Source of the DNA: Saturnia japonica
Lineage: Eukaryota > Arthropoda > Insecta > Lepidoptera > Saturniidae
Assembly: GCA_033032175.1 (NCBI GenBank)
Contig: CM065324.1
Location: 248,001 to 312,000 of the forward strand
Direction of reading: 5' to 3'
DNA: 64,000 nucleotides
This document shows, piece after piece, positions 53,240-64,000 of the stretch (its first letter is position 1; every line of letters begins with the position of its first letter). The position numbers and the translations under genes are program-made. A model generated the notes under the pieces. That model had not been told where the DNA came from, ran no database searches, and saw only the letters and a list, made by a program, of their open reading frames with translations.

Positions 53240-53440
53240 AGCAAAAAACTTACCTTCCCTCGGCACAGGCTGTATTTCTGAGCACAATCTCGTTGACGTG
53301 GACTGTGTAATGAGAAGTATGTGGGTGGAGTGAACTGTATGTAAGTGTGTGTGTGTCACAGCCTCAAATCGTACAGGATAGCAAAACAGTTCAGCAAAAA
53401 TTCCCGAGACACAACTCAAAATTATACAATACAAAAGAAA
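53240..53440 (-). other. Module ending in a splice donor, copy 2
   Basis: Related to 49745-49960 and in the same orientation: GATTTGAGGCTG and TTACATACAGTTCACTCCACC, and it ends GGGAAG|GTAAGT with the GT at about 53253. In one frame it stays open across the module (53449-53150) but the sister copy is not open in that frame, so it is more likely untranslated. Confidence 0.4.
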
Positions 53441-55208
53441 AATACACACAGAATAACGCCAACAATGTCCAATGACGCAATTATGTGGTGCTCAAAACAA
53501 ACAAACGTGGGGTGTGTATTTATGATTTTTCACAATTAATAATCATATTAAATCGGTCATAACAGGTTTTGTACAACTGAACTAAATAAAACCGAACCGT
53601 ATCAAATCCAGATCTGGAAAAAATAACAATTCGTTAAAGTATAACGGGCCCTGTATTATGATAATTGACACAGTCAAAATGATATAATATCCAATTTAAA
53701 AGCAGGAAGAATGTCTTACCGAACACTGCTCTCTTTTCAGAGTTACGTATAGATGGAGCGCGCCGAATTTAAGTATTGGATTAAAATAGATGAAAATTAA
53801 TTCATATTGTTATTCAAATAAAGAAGAGAGAATACCAATATGGATAATATCTTAAACAAATCACAAGAATTTGTACCTTACAATAAAGTACTGTAAAACT
53901 GTTGTGTAAGACGTCTTCAAACCAGATGGAGCGAAGATTTAAGATTTATGGAAGATACGGTAAGCCGGAGATTGGATCCGATTGCAAACTTTGTGAGCGG
54001 TCTATGTCCAATAATGAACTGTTAAAGACTGAAAAGATGATGATGATGAATAAATTATAACTCGTAGTGCAGTAAAATCCCATGATGCATTTTTAAACTT
54101 TCGCCTGGCCGTCCCCGTCCACCCAAGATGGAAATCTGTCGGTGTATTCCAGCAGCTTCACTTTGAGAATAAGTCCATTTCTAAACATGTCACTTTAGTA
54201 AAGGCTTTAGAAAAGCAAATAACATTTGCTTCGTGGATTTTATTAAACAATGACATCAAAGGTGATCAATGGCCGCTCCCAAAGCTAAATGTTATGTATT
54301 AACATATTAACTAGATAAACGTGAATAATAACAATGTATAAAAACAAGTCGATAAATATTACTTAGATGCAATGCATTCAAAAATAAATTAAAAATATAT
54401 AATTTTTTTATATGTTATATCAATACATTAATATTTCCTCGTTAGCATGTGTTGCCATTTATAACAAGATATTAAATTACATATTCAAGCATACAATACA
54501 AAACAGAATACCTGTGTATAAATGCATACTTTGAAATGTGCAATCGCCAATCAATGTTGGATATTACTACACACGTACAAAATTCAAACGATAAACCCCT
54601 ACTTCAACTGAATACTTTTTGCGTCCTGCTACATCTTCAAGTATTTTCAGGGTAAGAAATTAAAATTGTAAAACAAACAAAACACCCTAGATTACTCCTT
54701 TGTAATTTTAAACAATAAACACCCCTTACCAGATTTCATACACATAGCAAGGGAATCATTCAATGCATTTTCTATGCTGTCTTTTCAAATATCCATTTAT
54801 TTTTGCATAAACTAGCTTACTGTTAATACCTATCAGTCTAAAGTTCGAATCTCGGCAAGCAATGCGACGCGACGACTGTATAAAAGAGTCAGAACTTATC
54901 TAAGCTTAGCGTTTCCTTCGTGTATCTTCGCAGACGTTGTCGCCCTACATCATGGTGAATAACTTTCGATACTTTACACCGTTTTTATATCTTGGAATTT
55001 TTGTTCGTCCACTTTATCGCTAGTAGATGTATGTGGGAAATCGAATCTTCTTGTTTGGGAACTATTCAAAGTCGTTACTGGGATCCTTATTATGGTTTTT
55101 TTTAAATCTCTTTTTTTAATTAAAGGATTTGGTCACATAGCGACCGCGCCATCGCTATTGGTAGGCATACACATAATAAACATAATGATTACTACAATAC
55201 ACTCATCT
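53441..55208. other. Non-coding stretch, nothing recognised
   Basis: AT-rich DNA. The part just left of 55209 includes T-rich runs (about 55096-55130) that could be the poly-A end of the minus-strand LINE. Confidence 0.4.
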
Positions 55209-58200
55209 TTATCTTCTATCTATACCTATTTGTACTAACCTGTACAGCTTCCTGGCTTCTTCCGACAAAGGTGAAGCCAGAATACTGTTACAGACTCCAA
55301 TAAAACGTAAGTTTTTATTTATTACTAAGCAGTATTTTTTTCTTTTTAGCTCATTCCGGACACATTCCACCATAATATGATAAGCATCCTCTATTTAATC
55401 GCATTCAGTGCACCGAGGTAACTGTATTTTTTTCCTTAAGAAGGCAAATTTATTAAGTGGAATATGTCCAGAACGGAGTCTCAAAGCTGTAATTGTTTCA
55501 GCCTTTGTCCAATCAGCTTTATCGATCCATAGAACATGCGGAGGATGAGGTTCAATTGTTCTATACCAAATGCTTTTACTGAGAGACCTCTCGTTGAAAT
55601 ATTTCTTCCACAAATCCATACAGCACCTTTTTACGATATAAAATACCTCGGAATAAAACGGCAGACATCCAAAAGGAATCCCATCAGCGATGGCCTCTCT
55701 TGCCAGACGATCTACCTCTTCGTTACCCCCAAGCCCGATGTGAGATGGCAACCATTGTAAAATTACATTTTTATTTTTACTAGCTAAGCTCTGAATACTT
55801 TCCAAAATTGTATATGCTATAGGTATACCTCGTCTACTAGATATACAAAGAATTAAATGTTGAAGGGCGCTCATCGAATCAGTTAATATAACATTGTTAC
55901 CAAATTCCAACGAGTCGGCGTATGATATAGCTTCTGCAATAGCGATGAGTTCTGCAGAAATAATTGAGACATTTGGATTTATTTTTAGTTTTATGAAATT
56001 TTTCGATTGTATATCAAACAGAGCCGCCCCAACACCATTTTCATCCTTGGAGCCATCGGTAAATATCTTATAAAAGTGGCTATACTTCTGAGATACATAT
56101 AGTTCACATATTTGTTTCAGAGTACAAGAATTATACAACCGTTTTAGTTTGTTAACCAGTTCTATTTGCGGCTTTAATATGTTTGATAAATCCAGATTGC
56201 TGACCCATGTGTTTAAAGAAAATAATAAAACTAATAAAGGTTTAGTTTTACGCCTCCAGTAAGTACTTTGACAAAGCTTATGTAAATCATCAAGGATTCT
56301 AATGACTTCATTATCTTGGTATGATTTCAATTTTAGACAATATTTCCCTGCTCGATAATATCTGCGAATATGTAGAGGTTGTATGTGAAGTTCCGACTCC
56401 ATCACATGTATGGGTGTACTCTTTATAAATCCCTCTATTAGTCGCATAGCCTGATTCTGTATTAAGTCCAGTTTCTTCAGGTGTGTCTTACAACTATCAC
56501 TATATAGAAAACATGCATAATCTATTCTACTTCGAATAATGGAAATATATAGACGTCTCAAGTGTATAGGAACCCATCCTGTACCAAATATTTTAAAAAT
56601 TTTGAAATGCTATTCTTAATCACACTGATGTGTGTAGACCATTTGAGAGACCGGTCTAACAATACACCTAAGTATTTTACTTTATCAACAACCTGTAGAG
56701 GAGTATTATTAATTTTTATATTAACAATTTCCCTGTTATAACCTGTTTTAAATATGCAAACTTTACTTTTAACAGGTGAGATATCTAAACCTATGTTGAA
56801 CAATAATTTAGAAAAAGTATTTAAAGCTAATTGCAGTTTATGTGTTTCATCTAATACATTTATACATCTAGCGTATAATACAAAATCATCAGCATACTGT
56901 GAGATGAAAGCATTACTTATCGCCTTGCTTAGATTTATTGTTATGATATTAAAAAGTAATGGTGATAAAGGATCTCCCTGTGCTAATCCACGGCCAGTAC
57001 GTCTTGTAATATATGAATTTTGTAATTGAATTTTAAGATTTCTTTCCTTTAAGAAGTTCCAAACATATGCACATATTTTAGCTCCTATTTTGAGATAATC
57101 CATTGTTAATACTAAATTTTTTAAATCCACATTGTTATACGTATTGTCCACATCTATAAAACATCCAATGGTACATTGTCTATTAGCAAAACCAGTTTGT
57201 ATTCTGGCCACTAAACTTGTAAGGTTATCTAATGTAGAACGACATTTCCTAAAACCAGTGGTATTGTTTTGTATTAAATTATTTTTTCTATAAACCATTC
57301 TAATCTATTGACTAAAATGCCATGAAAAACTTTACAGAGACAAGACATCATGGAGAAGGGTCTCAGAGACGAAGAAGAATTTTGATCACGTTCTGGTTTT
57401 GGTATTGGAAATATAGTTATGTCGCGCCACTGTTTAGGAACAAAACCAGAGAATAAGAAACGATTATATAAGTCCAGTAGCAAAATTTTCCCTAATTCTG
57501 GCAGATGCTTAATCATGGAGTAGGAAATATTATCACTCCCAGGGCATGTATCTTTCGACTTTATACACCTTTCTAGTTCTTGAATCGTAATCACAGTTTC
57601 TAATTTATGATTATGAGATAGAAATATCGGATTATCAGGTAGTACAGAATCTGGTGTCAAACTATGCAGTAGCTCACAAGCTTTTTCATTTTCAATGTAC
57701 CGTTTGGATATTTTATAACCTTTAATCCACCTCATTTTAGTCCACATCGTTGAAACAGAAGTAGTCTGATCTAGTGAAGAACAAAACTGATTCCAACTCT
57801 TAGTTTTCGCGTCACGTATCAATTGTTGTGCTATGCGTATTTTATGTTGTAATACTACAAGGTTCTCTGGAGTTGGATTTCGTCTAAATAGTGACAATGC
57901 TAAACGTCGTTAAGCTACAGCTTGAGAGAGTGTTGGCGACCAATAAGGTTTCGGTGCAAATTTACTATCTGGGTTTTGACTAATTTTTAGGCATGGAATG
58001 TGTAATTCTGCCGCTATATTCATATAATCTACAAAGATATCGTATGCATTTTGTGAATCTTTTGGTAGAATTAGATCTAAGTAAAGAGAATCCAATAACT
58101 TTGTAAAACTATTCCAATCAGCTTTCTTGTAATTTTTTTAAAATACTGGTTGTAAATTACTAGCAAATTTGGATGAAATTATTATCATGAGGTGATCACT

Positions 58201-58848
58201 TCCTAGTGTTTCATTTAAAATAGCCCACTGAAATTGTAGCGCTATGTCAGATGAGGCCAAAGAAATATCAGGAGAAAACTGTTGTAATTCACCACTAACT
58301 AGTTTGACACGTGTATGTTGACCATTATTCAATGTGATAAACTGGCTATCTGTCAAGGCATTAAATATTTGAGTACCCCTTTGATCCGTTTTAATGGACC
58401 AATTACTATGATGCCCATTGAAATCACCCATCAATAGGGGTTTCTTGTTAAATAAAGTAAATAGTTGATCCCAATCACGTTGACAGGTGCGCACAGATGG
58501 CGGACAGTATACAGAAATAATATTTTCAATTTTATCACAGTTATAAAGCTTAACACTAATAATTTCTATGCCAGGATTAGAACAGTGAATACTTTGTAGA
58601 TGCGATTTGATGGATTTATGAGTGAGAATCACAACCCCTCGATATGCATCATTCCTGTCTTTGCGATAAATATTATAATCTCGTATCCTTAATTGGCTAT
58701 CTGGCATTAACCAAGTTTCACTGAGTGCAGCAATGTGAATTTTTTCTTGTGTTAATATATTTTCTAATGCTATCAGCTTAGTTCTGAGACTTTGAGTATT
58801 CCACTGTAGTACTGTATTCAGTTTACCTATTGTTTTTATGTTATCCAT
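55209..58848 (-). pseudogene. LINE ORF2: endonuclease, RT and RNase H, broken
   Basis: Starts at ATG 58848. The APE endonuclease (58848-58138) shows WNTQSLRTK, SETWL, GDFNGHH and GSDHLM. The same frame continues past a TAA at 58138-58140 and another stop at 57910-57912 to about 57274, with a CPGSDNI and KPERDQ region (RT fingers). After a frame change the RT palm follows (57298-56558) with GLAQGDPLSPLLFN and catalytic YADDFVLY. After another change come the thumb and RNase H (56561-55395) with FTDGSKDENG, SAELIAI, LTDSMSA and NEEVDRLA. A stop at 55395 is followed by 62 more codons in frame with a H..C pair completing CTEC, ending with TAA at 55209-55211. Lesions: three in-frame stops and two frameshifts. 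Confidence 0.85.
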
Positions 58849-59023
58849 TAAAGTAATTTAATATAATATTCAACACGGTCCAGTCAGCAATATTGTCTAC
58901 TACAACTAAAATCAACCATTCTACACTAAGTTGTATAATATTTATTACCTTAGATTGTATGTTATCCTTCCTTAAAAATATAATTTCTTTAAGCCTTAAT
59001 AATAATTCTTCAAACTTCACTCC

Positions 59024-60234
59024 TTATTTTGGTGTTGGAAGCGAGTTAAGAATATCTTCACCGTGAATATTTTCTGAGAGATTCTGAGATGGTCTTGTAT
59101 GTACAAACTTAGTTTTCTTTGTAGTTTGTAGAGTTTGTTTACGCTGATTTTGTCTGTGGATATCAGCTTTTACTTTTACAACTTCCGCAAATGTAGGTGA
59201 ATTCTGATATATACCTAGTGTCAGAGAAATCAGTAGGCTCAGGGAGAAGCTTATAAAAATTATCCGATGACGTGATCTCCTCATGTGAAGGTAAATTTGA
59301 TGATACATATATCGTCAAATCCCTTCTATATGTACAGTTATACTCTGCCATTAATTCTCGGATTCTTTTTTCTTTGGGGTTCGCAGGACAAGATCTATTC
59401 AAAGCCATATGTTTTCCTGAACAGTTTATGCATTTATAATCTGTAGTTTCACAGTTAGCGTGATTTTGGACATATTATCTATCCAGAGGGGCATCTTTTT
59501 GCTGTATGACCTAGTTTCCAACATCGGGAGCATTGTGATACTGGAAAAACATAGAGTTCCACTGCTATTCTTAAGCCATCAACCTGAATAAATGCGGGTA
59601 AATAAGAACCCTTAAAACAGAGCCGAACTGTTTCACTAGGAGTCCATCCTTCTTTATTTGGACTACGGCGCATGAGACGATTGACAGAAATAAATTCCGC
59701 AGAATTAAGACATTCAATACTGCTTAGCATCAATTCCTCTGTTGTATCTAGATCTATATCTTTAATTACGCCATATGATAAACTTTTTCCCAAGCTCTCT
59801 GAATTCTCCAACCCTTATCAATAAATTCCTTACATGTCTCTAATTTTCTTGCACTACTTTCATTAGTGATATCTATTCGTACCCTATATGGATTGAGGTA
59901 CTTAACTTTAATTATATCAGTAATTTTATGTGTCATGAATAATCTGGCTAAAGTAAATTGTTTAGGTATTGTATCTTTTCCGGATATATACATTTCAATT
60001 ACATTATTACCGTCATTTAACTTTTTTTAACCACCGTCCATTCTTTTTCTTCTTCATTTCTCAATCTTTTAATCGGTCTTACACTTTTTCTTGTTCTTGC
60101 TCCATTTGCGTTAGTTCAACTTCACATAATCGGTCTTCCTGTATATCAATCATATCAATTTCACTCAGTAACTCAGTCCCGTTAATCAATATTAATATGT
60201 TTTCATTATTTGTTTGCTCGATATTACTATCCAT
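59024..60234 (-). pseudogene. LINE ORF1: zinc-knuckle nucleic-acid-binding protein, broken
   Basis: Probable start ATG at 60234, in an acidic N-terminal part that shifts frame near 60090 into a Lys-rich EEEKEWTVVKK segment. Then come 59993-59766, 59811-59479, 59408-59163 and 59308-59024, each in a different frame from the previous one. The third holds the CCHC knuckle CSRCWKLGHTAKRC; a second knuckle, CINCSGKHMALNRSC, is encoded near 59435-59391. The protein would coat the LINE RNA and act as a chaperone. Four or more frameshifts make it non-functional. Confidence 0.75.
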
Positions 60235-60399
60235 TAGCGCAGCTGTGACGTATGCGCATTGTTATCAGCTTACCGGTCACGGATCGGGCTCGTAAGCAGG
60301 CCCATTTCACGAACAATAGACGCGGGAACTATTCATGCACAAATGAATCGACCACCTCGTACGAGTGCCGTATCGAGACTGCCTTATTATGGTCAACGG

Positions 60400-60745
60400 T
60401 TAGAAATAGTGTGATAAGAGAACTTTGTGGTGTGAAAGATTATATAGTCACACGGTTTGAGAAAGGGATGCTTAGATGGTTTGGGCATGTTGAGGGGATG
60501 AATGAAAGAAGAATGACTAAACAAATTTATAATACGAGTGTGAAAGGAAACGTTGGTAGAGGAAGGCCTAGACGAACATTTATCGATCAAATCAGAGACG
60601 TTCTGAAGAAAGGCCAGGTCAAGAGTACTCTAAACCGACGAGCGTGCGTGAAAAGATTAATGAATGTTGAAGAAGCGAAAGAGGTATGCCAGGATCGTAG
60701 CAGGTGGAAGGACGTGGTCTCTGCCTACCCCGTTGGGAAATAGGC
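60400..60745 (+). pseudogene. 3' end of an RTE-type LINE
   Basis: The frame is open to a TAG after SAYPVGK, with MLRWFGHVEGMNERR, GRGRPRRTFIDQI, VLKKGQVKSTLNRRACV and the ending DRSRWKDVVSAYPVGK, the well-known C-terminus of lepidopteran RTE-type proteins. The open stretch begins at 60252 but the part before about 60400 is not LINE-like. The upstream RT and endonuclease are missing. It lies about 170 bases from the 5' end of the opposite-strand LINE. Confidence 0.75.
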
Positions 60746-63045
60746 TTGATTTATGTATGTATTTTATAATTGCTTTATAAAGGAGTCACTTTAAGGACTT
60801 GAAGGACTTGAATGACGTGGTAACAAGCTAAGAATCAGGTGATCACTATAAAATATTATACCTGCTTGTTATAACACTGCGATTCTGTAGATGAGCAGGT
60901 AATTTTTGCATTATAAATAAGGATAACAAATAAGTTTAACTTTATATAAATCTTAAACTGACCTATTAACATACGTGTTGAGTGTTTGGAACATTTGAAA
61001 CACTGAATAAACGAACTGGCTGTCGTGTGTTCCATCTAGTTTTTCCTTTATTTATCTATCTAGTTATGAAATGTCAGCAATAAATTTACAATAAAAGCTG
61101 ATTTTGGCTACTCCTTTTTTTTAGATTTTACTTAAAAATAAATATATTACCCAACTGGACCGTAACCTGTTTAAATAAACGTAAATTTAAGAGAAACAAA
61201 TTTATGTCTGCGACTCGTATCAGACTTCTACAACGAAACATTTATATAAAATGATCTTTTATTTATCTTAGGTTTATCTAATAATAGCTACTTTACTTTA
61301 TAAAATAAATTTATAAATTCCATTATTATTTGAAGGCATAAAAAAACAATTATATTTTTGAGAAAGAACAATAGTCATAAAGTAATAAATAAGAAAGAAA
61401 ATTTATATAGATACTTATTAGATTCTTATAAACAGGTATATGTTTTTAAATGGCGTCATTGGGTTGGCTTCGCTAATTTTAAAAACTACGTAAGAAGAAA
61501 GATATTTACTGCGTTTGAAAAGTGCAGACTTCGCTACTCATAGCATGTTTTATGTTACATGAAATAAAACTAAAAAGTAGAACAAAACCATTATTGATAA
61601 AAAAGAAAACCTACTTAAATAATTTTGAGGAGTTTCTTGGTGTATCTGTAGAGTCGAAGGTAACTCATAAACTGTTAAACTATCATAGATAAATCGTGTC
61701 TTTGCTATGCAGAGCTGTTGAATACGCAGAGTAACTGAGCAGAGCAACTACTCTCTACGGTTGTATAATTATTGTCTGTGGTCGTAGCTAATGATCCAAA
61801 TCGGATACACGCAGAAAGTATAACTATCATAACCTAAATAAAAATAAATAAATAATTAAAAATATCGTGGAAAGCTTGCCCAAAAGAATTCAAGCCTTGA
61901 TTTTGACAAGAGGAGGTCACACTCGTTATCAAATGTCTAGATTTATAACTTTCTTTAATTTTAAAAAATATCTTCGTGTATGTATTGCTGACCACTTTTT
62001 ATTGTTTTGACGTGTACATCGGTTTTATGGAATTCATCGAGAATTAATGAAAAATCTGCCAGAATTCATTTGACGCATATTAATTTACACGATTATAAGT
62101 ATACAGACTACGTCAAACAAGTAAATTTAATTTAATTAACTGAAATTGATCTTAGAATATAAATTTCCTGAAGTGCCCGTTTTTTGCAAATGAGTTTATA
62201 TCCTACCATCGAGCAATTGAGTTTCATAGCTCATGTGGTTTTGCATTCTAACTTTAGCTCTAGGTTTTCTAGCTTCCCGACTATCTACCCCTACCTTACC
62301 TTAAGTTTGAAATCTGTAGTTTAAAATACGTTGGTGTGTTTTTGTGTATCGGGAGCCAAACTTGAGAACTCACTATATTTCAGACTTAGCGTTAACACTC
62401 TATGAACCATAACCCATCTGCGGTTATATCTCCGGTTTATAATAAACTGAAATTATTGTCAAAAGGCAAACATAAGCATATAATAAAATACAAAAACGAG
62501 GCGCATTAAAATGAAATTCCGCCGACGCGGTGCGACGCGAAGTGCTTGATGACTGTGACAAAAAGTTTGCAATAAATACTTAGCAAGTAGGTATGTAAAG
62601 CGGCTGCGTCGCGTCGGTTCGCGGGCACTTTTAGTAATTTATCGTTTTTTTAAACTAATTATGCAATTTTATTACAAAAAAGTTGGTCGTCATGGAACGC
62701 CCGTCAAATGTGAAACGTGTAAGTAAATATTCACAACAAAAAAGTTTGTGTGTGTGTGTGTGTGTGTGCAACTGATTGACTGTACCAGTACCAGTGTCAA
62801 CAGTACACCAGCACTACTCAAAAGGAAGTCACTGTGAAGATGTTATGTTTCAATCATATTCATATTTATATTTTACAGAAAATATATTATTTTATTCACT
62901 CTTCGAAACACGCACATTCTAACACACAAGCAAGAACACACACCCATACACACACATCCATGTAACAAGCACACGCACACACACTCATGATGCTCTACAA
63001 CTCTAAATATTACTCATTTAATGGAAGAATGTATATTTTTGTAGT
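60746..63045. other. Non-coding stretch with (GT)n and (CA)-rich patches
   Basis: AT-rich DNA without a supported gene. A (GT)n run is at 62746-62768, and an (AC)-rich stretch at 62930-62985. Confidence 0.4.
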
Positions 63046-63310
63046 TTTTTCCCTCATTAGCCTAGTGGCCGTAAGCGAGACTGCTATGATCGAGGCCCTG
63101 GGTTCGATTCCCAGGTCGAGCAAAGTGTTATTGGTTTTTTTTATGAAATTTTCAGTAGCAGCTCGGAGTTTGGCTTTGTGCCCGATTAATGACAATAGGC
63201 TCGCCCCCTACATGGGACCTAAAACATACTCGGCGAACTGTGGGTGTATATTGTACACTTCTGCCTAACCATTCGGGGATACAAGTGTGATAATATGTTA
63301 TGTTTTATTG
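63046..63310 (+). mobile_element. tRNA-derived SINE, copy 2
   Basis: Head with A box TAGCCTAGTGG (63059-63069) and a perfect B-box match GGTTCGATTCC (about 63101-63111), then the body shared with 9895-10165: GTCGAGCAAAGTGTTATTGG, AGCAGCTCGGAGTTTG, AATAGGCTCGCCCCCTA and CTGCCTAACCATTCGGGG. The head is better conserved than in copy 1, suggesting a younger insertion. Confidence 0.8.
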
Positions 63311-64000
63311 TATTTCTCATTATGTTATGGAAAGCTACTGTTATATTGCCTAGAAGTAGGCCCATTTGGCCGCGGCCGGCACAGTCTTCACAAATGTAGC
63401 TAATATCGTACATATTTGTTATTTGTTGTAACATGATTTATGTTTTTAATAAAATATATAATTATTATTCTAAAGATTGGTGACATGCACTGTTAGTTGG
63501 GTCACCAGCAATTTCGATTCCAAAGGAGAAATAACTACAGAAAGGATGTTAAATTTCTACACAATATCAATTTAGTTTATTAATACTCTTTTAATAATCA
63601 TTAAAACTACAAAAAACAAGAAATCATCATCATCATCAAGAGTTAATACAAAACCGCTGCTCGCATGCATGAAATCATATCATATCATATAATATATTTA
63701 CAATAAGACTGTGCCTGCGGCTTCGCGAGTGTTGTGTGCAAGAACCATGCAAGTGCTAAGACCAGAAACAATACACCGGTGAGTTCACTAAAAACATTAA
63801 AAATATATACAGTCCACTTTCATGACCAAGAGCTATTGTGATTGTGATCAACTGAAATCAGGTAGACTATGTACAAACTTAGCAATTATTACGAGTTACT
63901 AATACAGTTTTATAGTTTGATATTTTCGGCGCAGCGCTGCACATTGCGTCAGCAGTAGTCGCCATGGAACTGTTTTACTAGTAGCTTTTTGAATTAGTAT
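63311..64000. other. Non-coding stretch, nothing recognised
   Basis: Short tandem words catcat (63625-63640) and atcatatcat (63675-63695) only. No gene. Confidence 0.4.

Larger units (their letters stand above)
55209..60234 (-). mobile_element. Nearly full-length I/Jockey-group LINE, inactive
   Basis: A non-LTR retrotransposon with ORF1 (zinc-knuckle protein) and ORF2 (APE endonuclease, RT, RNase H, C-terminal zinc-like motif) in the right order on the minus strand. The RNase H domain favours the I clade over Jockey proper. Both ORFs carry several stops and frameshifts, so the copy is dead, yet it retains most of its length, unlike the other LINE fragments here. Confidence 0.85.

Noticed and set aside
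63046..63125. Functional tRNA gene
   Set aside because: Perfect B box, but no closed cloverleaf and a shared SINE body follows.

Overview
The window looks like nuclear DNA of a lepidopteran insect (moth or butterfly). It is AT-rich and intron-like, almost without host coding sequence, and packed with transposable elements at several stages of decay. The lepidopteran assignment rests on the repeat families: tRNA-derived SINEs with internal A and B boxes, non-autonomous Helitron-like elements ending in CTAG, a Helitron helicase with 23-residue STPR repeats, an errantivirus primed by tRNA-Ser, and CR1-, RTE- and I/Jockey-type LINE fragments. There is no sign of bacterial or organellar DNA, and I see no CRISPR array, rRNA or functional tRNA gene.

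Layout. 1-2.9 kb: repeat debris, a nuclease-like pseudogene (995-1290, minus) and the one convincing host exon (1571-1707, minus; probable NRF-6/acyltransferase-3 family). 2.9-10 kb: dispersed repeats, a Helitron-like element, a 1.1-1.5 kb directly repeated block around a 108-bp tandem repeat, and a SINE. 10-18 kb: mostly non-coding DNA with a poly-C run, two CpG-rich blocks nearby, a GC-rich minisatellite, a CR1-type LINE tail, a second nuclease-like pseudogene and a LINE RT fragment. 18-23 kb: a perfect 164-bp tandem duplication, another Helitron-like copy, a miniature LTR retroelement (TRIM-like) and a fold-back repeat. 23.7-28 kb: a decayed autonomous Helitron. 28-41 kb: sparse repeats, an RTE-type LINE fragment, SINE fragments and a hAT-type MITE with an exact 8-bp target duplication.

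41.9-49.6 kb is the best-preserved part. A 7.35-kb errantivirus (insect endogenous retrovirus; gag, pol and env on the minus strand, 219-bp LTRs that read as identical) sits inside an older hAT-type MITE. Gag and pol are open; env carries a frameshift. 49.7-53.5 kb holds a CpG-rich block, two related modules ending in splice donors, a solo LTR and an unexplained 90-codon open stretch. 55.2-60.2 kb is a nearly full-length but broken I/Jockey-type LINE on the minus strand, head to head with an RTE-type LINE tail at 60.4-60.7 kb. The remainder is non-coding with one SINE at 63.05 kb.

How the parts relate: the mobile genes encode their own replication machinery (Helitron Rep-helicase; LINE endonuclease-RT-RNase H; errantivirus protease-RT-RNase H-integrase plus Env). 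The small elements without genes (SINEs, MITEs, TRIM, Helitron-like elements) would need such machinery in trans. The host exon on the minus strand suggests that much of the left part may be intron of a large gene; I cannot place the other exons.
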